Shown here piece after piece: positions 16,892-27,587 of a DNA stretch of 59,595 nucleotides (position 1 is the stretch's first letter; every line of letters begins with the position of its first letter). The DNA is from Paralcaligenes ureilyticus. Lineage in GTDB: Bacteria > Pseudomonadota > Gammaproteobacteria > Burkholderiales > Burkholderiaceae_B. Below the pieces are notes generated by a model that was not told where the DNA came from, did no database searches, and was given only the letters and a program-made list of their open reading frames with translations. The translations under genes were made by a program, and so were the position numbers. Where the stretch lies: NCBI RefSeq assembly GCF_004346225.1, contig NZ_SMAJ01000020.1, positions 1-59,595 of the forward strand. The letters are read 5' to 3'.

Positions 16892-17260
16892 TTAGGCGGC
16901 GGGTGCCACTCTTTTATGCCAGGGGCGCGGACCCCCGATAATATGAAAATGTAAATGGGCGACTTCCTGGCCGCCGTCGATTCCTGAGTTGGCCAGCAGC
17001 CGGAACCCGCCTTCGGGGCCGGGCCGGCAGCCGTTATCGAGCGCCAACCCGGGGATCAATGTCATCATTCTACCTAACCAGGCGGCGTCGTTGGCCCCGA
17101 TGTCCTGCATTGAAACAATATGGCGTTTCGGGATAAGTAGCAAGTGTACCGGAGCCGCCGGATCGATATCGTGGAAAACAAAGATATCTTCGTCTTCATA
17201 CGCTTTTTGCGAAGGGATTTCACCCTTGGCGATTTTGCAGAATAAACAGTGTTCGCTCAT
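16892..17260 (-). CDS. hinT: HIT-family nucleotide hydrolase HinT
   Basis: 122 residues. The catalytic histidine triad is in [12 protein letters not shown]; the [20 protein letters not shown] opening is typical. HinT-type proteins hydrolyse purine nucleoside phosphoramidates and aminoacyl-AMP. It lies between hisE and tatA in one transcription unit, a common arrangement in Burkholderiales. Confidence 0.95.
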   Translation of the reverse strand: MSEHCLFCKIAKGEIPSQKAYEDEDIFVFHDIDPAAPVHLLLIPKRHIVSMQDIGANDAAWLGRMMTLIPGLALDNGCRPGPEGGFRLLANSGIDGGQEVAHLHFHIIGGPRPWHKRVAPAA

Positions 17261-17275
17261 GATTATTGCAGCTCG

Positions 17276-17629
17276 TTAATTTGAATCGATGCGGCTGGCT
17301 TTTTCGGCCAGGCCCGAAACCCCTTCGCGGCGGGCCAATTCCCGCAGTACATCTTCAGGCCGCAGATTGTAGTGTGTCAGGGCCACCAGCGTGTGAAACC
17401 ATAGGTCGGCGGTTTCTGCCACGATATGCTCGGGCGCGTTGTCTTTGGCCGCCATGACCAGTTCGGTGGCTTCTTCGCCGATTTTTTTCAAGAAGGCGTC
17501 AGGGCCGCGCGCGAGCAGCTTGGCCGCGTACGAGCGGGCCGGATCGCCGCCGTTTTTGGGCAGGCGCGATTCAAGCGTGTCGGCCAGGCGCGACAGGATG
17601 TCGGCATTGAAGGGTGTGTGGGTCGTCAT
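17276..17629 (-). CDS. hisE: Phosphoribosyl-ATP pyrophosphatase
   Basis: 117 residues from the ATG at 17629, which overlaps the hisI stop as ATGA. The [12 protein letters not shown] and [13 protein letters not shown] motifs are the metal-binding helices of this MazG-like enzyme, which removes pyrophosphate from phosphoribosyl-ATP in the second step of histidine synthesis. It is separate from hisI, as in other betaproteobacteria. Confidence 0.96.
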   Translation of the reverse strand: MTTHTPFNADILSRLADTLESRLPKNGGDPARSYAAKLLARGPDAFLKKIGEEATELVMAAKDNAPEHIVAETADLWFHTLVALTHYNLRPEDVLRELARREGVSGLAEKASRIDSN

Positions 17630-18030
17630 TTGTAAATCAGCTTGGGGTCTTTGAGCACCGGGTCGGTAATGGTCCATCGGGCGTCGTTCGCTTGGCCATC
17701 GAGGCGTCGAAAGAAACAGCTTTCCCTACCAGTATGACAGGCGATGCCCCCTTGTTGTTCCACTTTGAGCAGAATGACGTCGCCGTCGCAGTCCAGCCGG
17801 ATTTCGCTGACCGTCTGCACATGGCCTGATTCTTCGCCTTTGCGCCACAGCCGCTTGCGCGAGCGCGACCAGTACACGGCGCGGCGGCTGGCCACGGTTT
17901 CGGACAGCGCTTCGGCGTTCATCCAGGCCACCATCAAAATGGCGCCGCTTTTCGCATCTTGCGCTATGGCGGGGATCAGGCCGTCGGCGTCGAACGTCAC
18001 GGCGGCGATCCAGTCGGTATTTGGGTTCAT
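17626..18030 (-). CDS. hisI: Phosphoribosyl-AMP cyclohydrolase
   Basis: 134 residues. [22 protein letters not shown] and the [18 protein letters not shown] segment are diagnostic; cysteines in LDCDGD and [11 protein letters not shown] are zinc ligands. It opens the purine ring of phosphoribosyl-AMP. Overlaps hisF by four bases. Confidence 0.97.
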   Translation of the reverse strand: MNPNTDWIAAVTFDADGLIPAIAQDAKSGAILMVAWMNAEALSETVASRRAVYWSRSRKRLWRKGEESGHVQTVSEIRLDCDGDVILLKVEQQGGIACHTGRESCFFRRLDGQANDARWTITDPVLKDPKLIYK

Positions 18031-18833
18031 AGGGGTAATCGTACCTTAATCCCCTGCTGCGCCATGAATTCCTTGGCCTGTCTGACGGTGTGCAGTCCGT
18101 AGTGGAAGATGCTGGCGGCCAGGACGGCGCTCGCCCGCCCGGTGGTGACGCCGTCGGCCAGGTCTTGCAGGCTGCCCACGCCGCCCGAGGCAATGACCGG
18201 TACCGGCACCGCGTCGGAAACGGCGCGCGTCAATTCCAGGTCGAAGCCCGATTTGGTGCCGTCGCGGTCCATGCTGGTGAGCAGTATTTCGCCCGCGCCG
18301 TATTCGGCCATTTTGCGGGCCCATTCGATGGCGTCGATGCCGGTGGCGCGGCGCCCGCCATGAGTGAATATCTCCCATTTGGCGGGGGCGCCCGGCGCAG
18401 AGCTGCGGCGCGCGTCAATGGCCACCACAATGCACTGCGAGCCGTGGTAGTCGGCCGCCGCCCGGATCAGATCGGGGTTGCTGATGGCGGCGCTGTTGAT
18501 CGATACCTTGTCGGCGCCGGCGTTGAGCAGGCGCTGTATGTCGGCGACCTGGCGTACGCCCCCGCCCACGGTAAGCGGAATGAAAACCTGTGAGGCGACG
18601 GCTTCGATAATGGGCAGGATCAGGTCGCGGTTGTCGCTGGTCGCGGTAATGTCCAGAAAGGTCAGTTCGTCGGCGCCTTGTTCGTTATAGCGCCGGGCGA
18701 TTTCGACCGGGTCGCCGGCATCGATCAGGTCGACGAAGTTCACGCCCTTGACGACTCGCCCTGCGGTGACATCCATGCAGGGGATGATGCGCCGGGTCAA
18801 GGCGTCGGCGGGTGCTGCCCATTGCGGGCTCAT
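18027..18833 (-). CDS. hisF: Imidazole glycerol phosphate synthase cyclase subunit
   Basis: 268 residues from the ATG at 18833, which overlaps the hisA stop. A TIM barrel with [18 protein letters not shown] and the C-terminal half [17 protein letters not shown]. It uses ammonia delivered from HisH to form imidazole glycerol phosphate and AICAR. It has about ten extra N-terminal residues before the usual start; an internal alternative start was not evident. Confidence 0.97.
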   Translation of the reverse strand: MSPQWAAPADALTRRIIPCMDVTAGRVVKGVNFVDLIDAGDPVEIARRYNEQGADELTFLDITATSDNRDLILPIIEAVASQVFIPLTVGGGVRQVADIQRLLNAGADKVSINSAAISNPDLIRAAADYHGSQCIVVAIDARRSSAPGAPAKWEIFTHGGRRATGIDAIEWARKMAEYGAGEILLTSMDRDGTKSGFDLELTRAVSDAVPVPVIASGGVGSLQDLADGVTTGRASAVLAASIFHYGLHTVRQAKEFMAQQGIKVRLPL

Positions 18834-19573
18834 GATTTGCCGTGTTCGTCGGCCAGGCGTTGTGCGGCTTCGAAATCCAGCGTGCCCTCGTAGAGGCTGC
18901 GCCCCAGGATGGCGCCTTCGACCCCTTGGTCCTCGACGGCGCACAGGGCTTCGATATCTCTCAGGTCGGTCACGCCGCCCGAGGCAATAACCGGAATTTT
19001 CACGTGCTGCGCCAGCTGGACGGTTGCCTGGATATTGACGCCTGACAGCATCCCGTCGCGGCCGATATCGGTGTAGACGATGGCTTCGCAGCCATAGTCT
19101 TCGAATTTGCGGGCCAGGTCGAGTACGTCGTGGCGCGTAAGCTTGCTCCAGCCGTCGGTGGCGACTTTGCCGTCGCGGGCATCCAGGCCGACAATGATGT
19201 TGCCTGGAAATGCGCTGCAGGCATCGCGCAGGAATCCCGGGTCTTTGACCGCCGCTGTGCCGATGATGACGTAAGAGATGCCATTATCGAGATAACGTTC
19301 AATGGTGTTCAGATCGCGGATCCCCCCGCCGATCTGCACCGGTATTTCGTCGCCCACGGCCTGCATGATCGATTTGATTGCCGCTTCGTTTTTGGGCTTG
19401 CCGGCGACGGCGCCGTTCAGGTCGACCAGATGCAGTCGCCGGGCACCTTGTTCAAACCACTGCGCGGCAATGGCGGCAGGGTCTTCGGAAAAAATGGTTG
19501 CGTCGTCGAGATCACCCTGGCGAAGGCGCACGCAACGCCCGTCTTTGAGGTCGATGGCGGGGATGAGTAGCAT
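18830..19573 (-). CDS. hisA: ProFAR isomerase (HisA)
   Basis: 247 residues. [18 protein letters not shown] and [14 protein letters not shown] show the two half-barrel phosphate-binding motifs with the catalytic Asp residues. It performs the Amadori rearrangement before HisHF. It follows hisH with a 44-base gap. Confidence 0.97.
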   Translation of the reverse strand: MLLIPAIDLKDGRCVRLRQGDLDDATIFSEDPAAIAAQWFEQGARRLHLVDLNGAVAGKPKNEAAIKSIMQAVGDEIPVQIGGGIRDLNTIERYLDNGISYVIIGTAAVKDPGFLRDACSAFPGNIIVGLDARDGKVATDGWSKLTRHDVLDLARKFEDYGCEAIVYTDIGRDGMLSGVNIQATVQLAQHVKIPVIASGGVTDLRDIEALCAVEDQGVEGAILGRSLYEGTLDFEAAQRLADEHGKS

Positions 19574-19617
19574 AATCGGTCGTCGGTAAAGGCAGTTGGA
19601 AAAAGATAAGGTGAGGT

Positions 19618-20271
19618 TCAGGGGTTCCAGTGCGCAAAATTGCGATACAGGCGCAAACCGTCGTCCGCGCTTTTCTCTGGATGAAACTGTACGGCAAAAA
19701 TATTAACCGCCGCAATCGCACAGGTAAAGCTTACTCCGTAATGGGTTTCCCCGACAGCCAGCGCCGGGTCGGCGGGTTGGGCATAGTAACTGTGCACAAA
19801 ATAAAAGTAGCTTTGATCGGCGATGCCCTCCCAGAGTGCGTGCGGCCTGGTCTGGCTTACACGATTCCAGCCCATGTGCGGCACCTTCAGCAACTCGAGG
19901 CCGCCGGCGTCCGGCGTGGCGCTCGCGTATTGCGGCCCGGCAAAGCGCTCGACCCGGCCTGCGAAAATATCCAGGCAGGGCGTCTCGCCTTCCGCGCTGC
20001 TTGAAAACAGCATCTGTTCGCCCACGCACACGCCAAGCAAGGGTTTGTTGCGTGCGGCGCGGATCACGGCTTCGCGCAAGCCCGATTCGTTCAAGGTGCG
20101 CATGCAATCGGGCATGGCCCCTTGGCCGGGGAACACCACGCGGGAAGCGCGATCGATTTCCTGCGCGGTGTTGCAGATTCTGATGTCGGCGGCAGGCTCG
20201 GCGGCGCGCAGCGCATGGGCAACGGAATGAAAATTGCCCATGCCATAGTCGACGATGGCGATGGTATTCAC
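19618..20271 (-). CDS. hisH: Imidazole glycerol phosphate synthase glutamine amidotransferase subunit
   Basis: 217 residues. Class I glutamine amidotransferase: the nucleophile is in [12 protein letters not shown] and the His/Glu pair in VQFHPEKS. It supplies ammonia to HisF. The start codon is GTG at 20271 (GTGAATACC), with ACGGA upstream. Confidence 0.96.
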   Translation of the reverse strand: MNTIAIVDYGMGNFHSVAHALRAAEPAADIRICNTAQEIDRASRVVFPGQGAMPDCMRTLNESGLREAVIRAARNKPLLGVCVGEQMLFSSSAEGETPCLDIFAGRVERFAGPQYASATPDAGGLELLKVPHMGWNRVSQTRPHALWEGIADQSYFYFVHSYYAQPADPALAVGETHYGVSFTCAIAAVNIFAVQFHPEKSADDGLRLYRNFAHWNP

Positions 20272-20289
20272 AGTGGGTCCGTTTCGAGC

Positions 20290-20877
20290 TTAGAGCACGC
20301 CCTTGGTTGAAGGAACCACGCCGCTATTGCGCGGATCGAGTTCGGTGGCCATGCGCAGCGCCCGTCCGAATGCCTTGAATACCGTTTCGCATTGGTGGTG
20401 CGAGTTCTTGCCGCGCAGGTTGTCGATATGCAAAGTGACCAGGGCATGATTGGCAAAGCCCTGGAAAAATTCGCGGGTCAGGTCGACGTCGAACTGGCCG
20501 ATGCGGGAACGGGTAAACGGGACGTGGAATTCGAGCCCAGGGCGTCCGGAAAAGTCGATGGCCACCCGTGACAGGGCTTCATCGAGCGGCACGTAGGAAT
20601 GGCCGTAACGCCGCAGCCCGGCTTTGTTGCCCACCGCCGCCGCAATCGCTTGCCCCAGCGTAATGCCCACATCCTCGACCGTGTGATGGTCATCGATCTG
20701 GGTATCGCCGTCGCACTGGATGTCCATGTCGATCAGGCCGTGGCGCGCGATCTGGTCGAGCATGTGATCCAGGAAAGGAACGCCGGTGTGGATGGTTTGA
20801 CGGCCCGTGCCGTCGAGGTTGATGGCCACGTGAACGCGGGTTTCGTTGGTATTGCGGGTGATGTCGGCAGTACGCAT
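20290..20877 (-). CDS. hisB: Imidazoleglycerol-phosphate dehydratase
   Basis: 195 residues, monofunctional. The metal-binding [11 protein letters not shown] and [13 protein letters not shown] motifs are present, with [13 protein letters not shown] near the start. No histidinol-phosphatase domain is fused, so that step must be encoded elsewhere. It begins two bases after the hisD stop, leaving no room for hisC, which often sits here in relatives. Confidence 0.97.
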   Translation of the reverse strand: MRTADITRNTNETRVHVAINLDGTGRQTIHTGVPFLDHMLDQIARHGLIDMDIQCDGDTQIDDHHTVEDVGITLGQAIAAAVGNKAGLRRYGHSYVPLDEALSRVAIDFSGRPGLEFHVPFTRSRIGQFDVDLTREFFQGFANHALVTLHIDNLRGKNSHHQCETVFKAFGRALRMATELDPRNSGVVPSTKGVL

Positions 20878-20879
20878 GG

Positions 20880-22202
20880 TCAGGACTGAGTATTCTCTGT
20901 AGTGGGATCGATACGGTACCGGGCGCTGGCGGCGTGGGCTTGCAGGCCCTCGCCAAGCGCCAGGGTGGAGGCGATGCGCCCCAGTGTCTGGGCGCCTGCC
21001 TGCGAGACCTGGATCAGGCTGGAGCGCTTTTGGAAATCATACACCCCAAGCGGGGAGGAAAACCGGGCGGTGCGGGAAGTGGGCAAGACGTGGTTGGGTC
21101 CGGCGCAATAATCTCCCAGCGCTTCGGAACTGTAACGCCCCATGAAAATGGCCCCGGCATGGCGAATTTTTCCGGCCCACTCTTCGGGGCGTTCGGTGGA
21201 GATTTCGAGATGCTCGGGCGATATTTCGTTGGCGATGGCACAGGCTTCGTCCAGATCGCGTACCTGAATCAGCGCGCCGCGCCGGCCCAGGCTGGCACGG
21301 ATGATATCGGCGCGCGGCATGCCGGGAAGCAGACGCTCGATGGCGGCGTAGACGCCGTCCAGATAGACCGCGTCCGGGCATAGCAATATAGCTTGCGCCA
21401 GTTCGTCATGCTCGGCCTGCGAGAACAGATCCATGGCGATCCAGTCCGCGGGCGTGGAGCCGTCGCAGATGACCAGGATTTCGCTGGGGCCGGCAATCAT
21501 GTCGATCCCGACCGTGCCGTAAACCCGGCGCTTGGCGGCTGCCACATAGGCATTGCCCGGGCCCACGATCTTGTCGACGGCGCTGATCGACGCCGTACCG
21601 TAGGCCAGGGCGGCGATGGCTTGCGCGCCGCCGATGGCCCAGATGCGGTCTACCCCGGCGATGGCCGCGGCGGCCAGCACCATGGGGTTGCGCACGCCGC
21701 CCGGTGTGGGCGTGACCATGGTTACTTCGGACACGCCGGCGACCTTGGCCGGAATGGCGTTCATGAGGACCGATGAGGGATAGGCCGCTTTGCCGCCAGG
21801 CACGTAAAGGCCGACGCGGTCGAGCGCCGTAATTTTTTGGCCCAGCACCGTGCCGTCGGCCTCGGTGTAGGTCCAGGTTTGGGCTTGCTGATGCTCGTGG
21901 TAGCTGCGCACGCGGGCGGCTGCGGCGTCAAGCGCCTTGCGTTGCTCGCCCGGTAAGGCATCAAGAGCCGCCTGCCACTCCCGGCGGGGGATCTCGAGCG
22001 CAGCCATATCGGGCGCATCGACATGATCGAAGCGCCGGGTATAGTCCAGCACGGCTGCGTCGCCACGGGCGCGGACGTCTTTCAGTATGTCGGCGCTTGT
22101 GCGCTCAATCGATTCATCCTGCGCTGCGTCCAGGGCCAGGAGCCCGCGCAGTGCGGGCCGGAAATCGTTCGAGAGCGTGTTCAGACGTTTGATCAGGGAC
22201 AT
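20880..22202 (-). CDS. hisD: Histidinol dehydrogenase
   Basis: 440 residues, full length. [32 protein letters not shown], the catalytic Glu-His region ([13 protein letters not shown]) and [22 protein letters not shown] are conserved. A zinc enzyme that oxidises histidinol to histidine with two NAD. Downstream of hisG by 32 bases. Confidence 0.97.
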   Translation of the reverse strand: MSLIKRLNTLSNDFRPALRGLLALDAAQDESIERTSADILKDVRARGDAAVLDYTRRFDHVDAPDMAALEIPRREWQAALDALPGEQRKALDAAAARVRSYHEHQQAQTWTYTEADGTVLGQKITALDRVGLYVPGGKAAYPSSVLMNAIPAKVAGVSEVTMVTPTPGGVRNPMVLAAAAIAGVDRIWAIGGAQAIAALAYGTASISAVDKIVGPGNAYVAAAKRRVYGTVGIDMIAGPSEILVICDGSTPADWIAMDLFSQAEHDELAQAILLCPDAVYLDGVYAAIERLLPGMPRADIIRASLGRRGALIQVRDLDEACAIANEISPEHLEISTERPEEWAGKIRHAGAIFMGRYSSEALGDYCAGPNHVLPTSRTARFSSPLGVYDFQKRSSLIQVSQAGAQTLGRIASTLALGEGLQAHAASARYRIDPTTENTQS

Positions 22203-22234
22203 GGCACAGGGTGAAAGATAATGAGATTCGCCGT

Positions 22235-22903
22235 TCAGGCTTGCGAGGCGCGCGCAAAGGCGTCGATTAAAGGTTGCAACTGGGCCGATCGGGTTTTAAG
22301 CGAAGCCTGGTTGACGATCAGGCGCGAAGAAATCGGGACGATATCTTCGACCGCCACCAGATGGTTGGCGCGTAGCGTATTGCCTGAGGATACCAGGTCG
22401 ACGATGGCGTCGGCCAGCCCGACCAGCGGCGCCAGCTCCATTGAGCCATACAGCTTGATCAGATCGACGTAGACGCCTTTCGCGGCGAAGTGTTCGCGCG
22501 CGGCCTGCACGTATTTGGTGGCCACTCGCAGGCGTGAACCCTGGCGCACCGCGGCGGCATAATCGAAGCCTTCGCGCACTGCCACGCACAAACGGCATTT
22601 GGCGATATTCAGGTCGATGGGCTGATACAGCCCGCCGGGGTGTTGGGCTGCGTGTTCGAACAAAACGTCCTTGCCGGCAATGCCGAAGTCGGCCGCGCCG
22701 TACTGCACGTAAGTGGGAACGTCCGACGCGCGCACGATGATAAGGCGCAGGCCCGGATCGCTCGTGGGCAGGATAAGCTTGCGCGAGGATTCCGGGTTCT
22801 CGGTGACGTGAACCTGGGCGGCCGCCAGCAAGGGCATGGTCTCGTCGAAAATTCGCCCCTTTGACAGGGCAAGCGTGAGTGGTGGCCGATTGGCGGGGTT
22901 CAT
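22235..22903 (-). CDS. hisG: ATP phosphoribosyltransferase, short form
   Basis: 222 residues. [16 protein letters not shown], the [10 protein letters not shown] segment and the PRPP loop [14 protein letters not shown] identify HisG. The C-terminal regulatory domain of long forms is absent, so this is the HisG-S type that depends on a HisZ partner; no hisZ is in the window. First histidine step. Its start overlaps the murA stop (ATGA). Confidence 0.96.
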   Translation of the reverse strand: MNPANRPPLTLALSKGRIFDETMPLLAAAQVHVTENPESSRKLILPTSDPGLRLIIVRASDVPTYVQYGAADFGIAGKDVLFEHAAQHPGGLYQPIDLNIAKCRLCVAVREGFDYAAAVRQGSRLRVATKYVQAAREHFAAKGVYVDLIKLYGSMELAPLVGLADAIVDLVSSGNTLRANHLVAVEDIVPISSRLIVNQASLKTRSAQLQPLIDAFARASQA

Positions 22904-24168
22904 GCGGCTTCCTTATCACTTACGCGCTGAATATCGGCCCCGATGGCGCGCAATTTCTGTTCCATATGCTCATAGCCGCGATCAAGATGATAGATGCGTT
23001 CGACGGTGGTGTGGCCCTTGGCCGCCAGGCCGGCGATCACCAGGCTGGCGGAAGCGCGCAAGTCGGTGGCCATGACCGTGGCGCCCGACAAGGCGGGCAC
23101 ACCGGTCACGACGGCGGTATGCCCGTCGATATCGATTTGCGCTCCCATGCGGCCCAGCTCCTGGACGTGCATGAAGCGGTTTTCAAAAATATTTTCAACC
23201 ATGACGGCCGTGCCGCTGGCGATGCAGTTCAGGGCCATCAACTGCGCTTGCATGTCGGTTGGAAAGCCGGGATATTCGTGAGTCCGTATGCCGACCGCCC
23301 GTGGGCGGTCGCGCATCGTGCCGCGAATCCAGTCCGGGCCGCACTCGATCGTCATGCCCGCTTCCTGCAGCTTGTCGAGCAAGGCCCCCATGGTGTCGGG
23401 GGCCGCCTGGCGCAGCATGATGTCGCCGCCCGCCGCGCCCACCGCGCATAGAAAAGTGCCCGCTTCGATGCGGTCGGCAACCACTCGGTGACTGGCCCCG
23501 TGCAGGGCGTCCACGCCGTCGATCACGATGCGGTCGGTGCCGTGGCCCTGGATACGCGCGCCCATTTTGATCAGCAGTTCGGCCAGGTCGGATATTTCCG
23601 GCTCGCGCGCGGCATTCTCCAGTATGGTTTGTCCCTTTGCCAGAACGGCGGCCATGAGCAGGTTTTCCGTACCCGTGACGGTGACCATGTCGGTGCGGAT
23701 GGAGGCGCCCTTCAGGCGCGCGGCCTTGGCCACGACAAAGCCGTGTTCGATCTTGATGTCGGCTCCCATGGCGGCCAGGCCCTTGATGTGCTGATCGACG
23801 GGGCGCTGGCCGATGGCGCAGCCGCCCGGCAGGCTGACCCGGGCCTCGCCGAACCGGGTCAGCAACGGGCCGAGCACCAGGATCGAGGCGCGCATGGTCT
23901 TGACCATTTCGTAGGGAGCTTCCAGGCTGGAGACCTGGGCCGCGTTCAGGCTGATGGTGTGGTCGCGGCCCTGTTCGGCGCGTACGCCCATGCGATCCAG
24001 AAGGCGAAGCGCTGTGCCGATATCGTTTAACGCCGGTACGTTGTGCAGCGTGATCGTATCCGCGGTCAGCAGGCTGGCGCACAGAATGGGCAGGGCGGCG
24101 TTTTTCGCGCCCGAGACGGCCACGTCCCCCGCCAGACGCGCGCCGCCTGTAATGGACAGTTTATCCAT
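22900..24168 (-). CDS. murA: UDP-N-acetylglucosamine 1-carboxyvinyltransferase
   Basis: 422 residues. The catalytic loop is [13 protein letters not shown] with Cys117, the residue alkylated by fosfomycin; Lys22 (SGAKNAALP) is the other conserved active-site residue. It commits UDP-GlcNAc to peptidoglycan synthesis. It overlaps ibaG upstream and hisG downstream. Confidence 0.98.
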   Translation of the reverse strand: MDKLSITGGARLAGDVAVSGAKNAALPILCASLLTADTITLHNVPALNDIGTALRLLDRMGVRAEQGRDHTISLNAAQVSSLEAPYEMVKTMRASILVLGPLLTRFGEARVSLPGGCAIGQRPVDQHIKGLAAMGADIKIEHGFVVAKAARLKGASIRTDMVTVTGTENLLMAAVLAKGQTILENAAREPEISDLAELLIKMGARIQGHGTDRIVIDGVDALHGASHRVVADRIEAGTFLCAVGAAGGDIMLRQAAPDTMGALLDKLQEAGMTIECGPDWIRGTMRDRPRAVGIRTHEYPGFPTDMQAQLMALNCIASGTAVMVENIFENRFMHVQELGRMGAQIDIDGHTAVVTGVPALSGATVMATDLRASASLVIAGLAAKGHTTVERIYHLDRGYEHMEQKLRAIGADIQRVSDKEAA

Positions 24169-24409
24169 TCAGGGTCGCCTTGTATTCGTCGGGCGTGAGC
24201 GTGCGCATCGACAGGGCATGGATTTCGGCCTTCATGCGCTCGCCCAGGGCGGCGTAAACCAATTGATGGCGCGCGATCAATCGCTTGCCATCAAAGGCGG
24301 TGCTGACGATAAGGGCTTCAAAGTGAGCGCCGTCGCCGTCGACTTCGACGTGTTCGCAGGGCAGCCCTTGGGCGATGTATTCGCGGACCTGTTCTGGGGT
24401 AGGCAACAT
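24161..24409 (-). CDS. ibaG: BolA-family protein IbaG (YrbA)
   Basis: 82 residues. [19 protein letters not shown], the [13 protein letters not shown] helix-turn-helix-like segment and [14 protein letters not shown] fit the IbaG branch of the BolA family, which partners with monothiol glutaredoxins in iron-sulfur handling and acid response. It sits just before murA, as in many proteobacteria. Confidence 0.94.
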   Translation of the reverse strand: MLPTPEQVREYIAQGLPCEHVEVDGDGAHFEALIVSTAFDGKRLIARHQLVYAALGERMKAEIHALSMRTLTPDEYKATLNG

Positions 24410-24413
24410 AAGA

Positions 24414-25205
24414 TTAATTCCGAAGTTTGTAGCCCTTGGCTAAAAGATGCAAGGCGCCAAAGCACAGCGCAATGAATACGCCGCTGACGACCAGAAGGCT
24501 GTGCCACGGCGATACATCGGAGACCGAAAAAAAGCCGTAGCGGAAACCGTCAATGGTATAGAAAATGGGGTTCCAGCGCGACACGGCTTGCCAGAATGGC
24601 GGCAGGCTGTGTATGGAGTAGAACACTCCCGAGAGAAACGTTGCGGGCATGATAAGAAAATTCTGGAAGGCCGCGAGGTGGTCGAATTTTTCGGACCACA
24701 GCCCCGCGATGATCCCCAAGGTCGCCATGATGCCGCAGGACAGCAGGGCAAATACCAGCAGCCAACCGATATTATGGGCAGGCAGCGGGACGAAGAACAG
24801 GGCCACCAGCCAGACACAGGCGCCCACGCATATGCCGCGGGCGATGGAGGCGAGCACATAGGCGCTGAAAATTTCGCGATGCGACAGCGGCGGCAGCAGG
24901 ATGAAGACCAGATTCCCGGTGATCCGGCTTTGGATCAACGACGAAGATGGGTTGGCAAAGGCGTTTTGCAACATGCTCATCATCATCAGGCCGGGGATCA
25001 AAAACGAGGTATACGGCACAGAGCCATAGACATTGACCCGCCCTTCCAGGACATGCGCAAACACCAGCAGGTAGAGCAGCGCCGTCAATACCGGCGCGGC
25101 AACGGTCTGAAAGCCGACCTTCCAGAAACGCGATATTTCCTTGTGCAGCAGGGTGGGAAAGCCCGAGCCCAAATCGGTGCGCGGCAGCAGTACGGGCGGC
25201 GTCAT
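24414..25205 (-). CDS. ABC-2 type transporter permease
   Basis: 263 residues with six predicted membrane helices; FLIPGLMMMSMLQNAFAN and FLIMPATFLSGVFYS are typical of the ABC-2 (YadH/NodJ-like) permease family. It pairs with the ATPase upstream (four-base overlap). The substrate is unknown; the same pair sits next to mla genes in many betaproteobacteria, suggesting an envelope role. Confidence 0.92.
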   Translation of the reverse strand: MTPPVLLPRTDLGSGFPTLLHKEISRFWKVGFQTVAAPVLTALLYLLVFAHVLEGRVNVYGSVPYTSFLIPGLMMMSMLQNAFANPSSSLIQSRITGNLVFILLPPLSHREIFSAYVLASIARGICVGACVWLVALFFVPLPAHNIGWLLVFALLSCGIMATLGIIAGLWSEKFDHLAAFQNFLIMPATFLSGVFYSIHSLPPFWQAVSRWNPIFYTIDGFRYGFFSVSDVSPWHSLLVVSGVFIALCFGALHLLAKGYKLRN

Positions 25206-25993
25206 AGCGTGAATTCCAGGGCGTCGTCGTTATGCATAATGCGCACGAAGGCGTCCTCCAGGTCGACGCCGCCCACGCGAGCCAGCAGCGCCTGGGTGGT
25301 GTCGAGCGCCACAATATGCCCCGCCTTGAGCATGGCGATGCGGCCGCATAGCGCTTCGGCCTCTTCCAGATAGTGCGTGGTCAGCAAAATAGTGTGTCCG
25401 GCCTTGTTCAGGCGCGAAATGAATTCCCACAGAGCGCGGCGCAGATCGACGTCGACGCCCGCCGTGGGCTCATCAAGAATAATGACGGGTGGGCGGTGCA
25501 CCAGCGCCTGGGCGACCAGCACCCGCCGCTTCATGCCGCCCGAGAGTGCGCGCATATTCGCATCGGCTTTGTCGGACAGGCCCAGGTTGCTGAGGACTTC
25601 GTCGATCCAGTCGTCGTTGTTGCGCAGGCCGAAATAGCCCGACTGAATGCGCAAGGTTTCGCGCACGGTGAAAAACGGATCGTAGACGATCTCCTGGGGC
25701 ACGACGCCCAGCGAACGGCGCGCTTGCTTATAGTCTGTTACAACATTATGGCCGCACACCTCGGTTTTGCCCGAGGTGGATCGCACTAACCCGGCCAGAA
25801 TCGAGATCAGCGTGGTCTTGCCTGCGCCGTTGGGGCCGAGCAGGCCGAAGAATTCGCCGTGCTCAACGCTCAGGCTGACATTGTCGAGCGCCTTGAAGCC
25901 GTGATCCGTCCCGGAGTTGGAGAACCATTTTTTCCAGCCTCGCGAACGCGAAGGGTAAATTTTTGAGACGTGATCGAGAGTGAGGGCGGGCAT
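25202..25993 (-). CDS. ABC-2 type transporter ATP-binding protein
   Basis: 263 residues. Walker A GPNGAGKTTLI, signature ALSGGMKRRV, Walker B VIILDEPTAGVD and the H-loop TTHYLEEAE are all present. The ATG at 25993 is chosen because the usual MPALTLDHVSKIY start follows directly. It energises the permease encoded downstream. Only 72 bases separate it from mlaC, and no STAS-domain gene fits in between. Confidence 0.94.
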   Translation of the reverse strand: MPALTLDHVSKIYPSRSRGWKKWFSNSGTDHGFKALDNVSLSVEHGEFFGLLGPNGAGKTTLISILAGLVRSTSGKTEVCGHNVVTDYKQARRSLGVVPQEIVYDPFFTVRETLRIQSGYFGLRNNDDWIDEVLSNLGLSDKADANMRALSGGMKRRVLVAQALVHRPPVIILDEPTAGVDVDLRRALWEFISRLNKAGHTILLTTHYLEEAEALCGRIAMLKAGHIVALDTTQALLARVGGVDLEDAFVRIMHNDDALEFTL

Positions 25994-26065
25994 AGTAATA
26001 AAAAGCCTGGCCCGTGATTGGGCCAAGCTGAGTATTATAGGTGAAGCGCCGCCGGCGTGAACCGC

Positions 26066-26713
26066 TTACTGATTACGCTGGTTCAGGGCCTGGATCAGGC
26101 CGTCGATGCCGTTGCGGGCGATCTGATCGGCGAACTGGTTGCGATAGTTCTGAATCAGCCAGATGCCTTCGACATTGAGGTCGTAGATTTTCCAGCCTTG
26201 CGCCGTCTTTTCCAGCCGGTAGTCGACGCCGACGGAGGGCCCATTGCCTTGTGACAGCGTCGAGCGCACGACAACATCGTCGGCCTTGGGGTCGCCGCGA
26301 AAAGGAGCGATTGAAAGCGCGGATTGCTGCGTTACCTTGGTGAAGGCGCCGCTGTAGGTGCGTATCAGTGTGCCCTTGAAGGCTTGCACCAGGGCCTGCT
26401 GCTGGGTGGGCGTAGCCTGGCGCCAGTAGCGTCCCGCCGACAGACGGGTGGTTTTTTCCAGATTGACGTAGGGCAGCACATATTGGTTGACGATCTGGTT
26501 GATTGTGTTCAGATCGCCCTTTTGCGCCTGCGGCGATTGTTTGATCGCGTTGAGCGCATTGTCGCCGACCGCTTTGACGAACTCGCTCGGGGCGCCGTTG
26601 GGGTTGACGGAATCTTCGGCGTGGGCGGTGCCCGCCAGCCCGATGCCCAGCACGCCGGCCGCCAGCAGGCATGATAACGAGCGCAATGCGACAGGGAATA
26701 AAGTGAATTTCAT
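26066..26713 (-). CDS. mlaC: Periplasmic phospholipid-binding protein MlaC
   Basis: 215 residues. A signal peptide ending near TAHAED is followed by the MlaC/Ttg2D fold (TTRLSAGRYWRQATPTQQQ, LIQNYRNQFADQI). It shuttles phospholipid between MlaA in the outer membrane and the MlaFED complex. GGAG five bases before the ATG supports the start. Confidence 0.95.
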   Translation of the reverse strand: MKFTLFPVALRSLSCLLAAGVLGIGLAGTAHAEDSVNPNGAPSEFVKAVGDNALNAIKQSPQAQKGDLNTINQIVNQYVLPYVNLEKTTRLSAGRYWRQATPTQQQALVQAFKGTLIRTYSGAFTKVTQQSALSIAPFRGDPKADDVVVRSTLSQGNGPSVGVDYRLEKTAQGWKIYDLNVEGIWLIQNYRNQFADQIARNGIDGLIQALNQRNQ

Positions 26714-26725
26714 AAAGGCTCCGGT

Positions 26726-27550
26726 TTACTGTCCCGCCTGTTTGGCGGGCTTTGCGGGGACAGCCGTATCGTCCGAATAGTCGGGTAGCGAGTCCTCGGA
26801 TTGGTCGGGTACGCCATTTATTTGGATCTTTTTGCCTCTGATCAGTGCTTTACGCCGTTGCAGGTACGCATCGCGAATAAAGCTATAGCGATCCAGAGCG
26901 ACTTCGCTTACGAGTTTGTCCGCTTCCAGCAGGTTAGCGCGTGCATCGATAATTTCCATGCCAAGAAGTGAATTACGTAACGGAACGTTGTCGATGAAGC
27001 CGATCGGCGTATAGGCGCCGACCCCGGCCGCGAACTCGCTGGCGGTGGCGGCACCGTCGCGCAGCGTGCTGGAACCCAGGAAAGGCAGAACCACGTAAGG
27101 GCCCGATTTAAGGCCCCAGACACCCAGCGTTACCCCGAGATCGTTGGAGATGCGCCTGGAGCCGTTCATGGACGCCACATCGATGCAGCCGCCCAGACCC
27201 ATGGTCGAATTAAAGAGCACGCGACCCAGCGTGTTGAAGAAATCGACGCCGCGGCCCTGAAAAAAGCTGTTGAACGCCGACCACACATCGGCGACATTGT
27301 TGAACACATTGTGGATGCATGTCTGGGCAGGCTTGGGCGTAAGCGCCGCATAGCCCGACGCGATGGGCTTGAGCAGCGCCCGGTCGACCGTGTCGTTGAA
27401 CTGGTACATGCTGCGGTTATAGCTTTCCCAGGGGTCGGCGGGGTTGGGGTTGGGAACGCTGGCGCAACCCGCCGCGATGGCGGCGATGGCCAGGACGGGG
27501 GCAAGTCGGGCGAGCCGCAAGGCCTGGGCGGGCGGGATGATTGAGTTCAT
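26726..27550 (-). CDS. mlaA: Outer-membrane lipoprotein MlaA (VacJ)
   Basis: 274 residues from the ATG at 27550. The lipobox is AIAAGCAS with Cys29. DPWESYNRSMYQFNDTVDRA and GVWGLKSGPYVVLPFLGSST are conserved VacJ motifs. It extracts misplaced outer-leaflet phospholipids. The C-terminal extension (QSEDSLPDYSDD) is acidic and low complexity. No strong Shine-Dalgarno is seen. Confidence 0.95.
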   Translation of the reverse strand: MNSIIPPAQALRLARLAPVLAIAAIAAGCASVPNPNPADPWESYNRSMYQFNDTVDRALLKPIASGYAALTPKPAQTCIHNVFNNVADVWSAFNSFFQGRGVDFFNTLGRVLFNSTMGLGGCIDVASMNGSRRISNDLGVTLGVWGLKSGPYVVLPFLGSSTLRDGAATASEFAAGVGAYTPIGFIDNVPLRNSLLGMEIIDARANLLEADKLVSEVALDRYSFIRDAYLQRRKALIRGKKIQINGVPDQSEDSLPDYSDDTAVPAKPAKQAGQ

Positions 27551-27587
27551 TGAAGTAGGTTGCTGTTTTTGGTGTGTATTGGGTATT

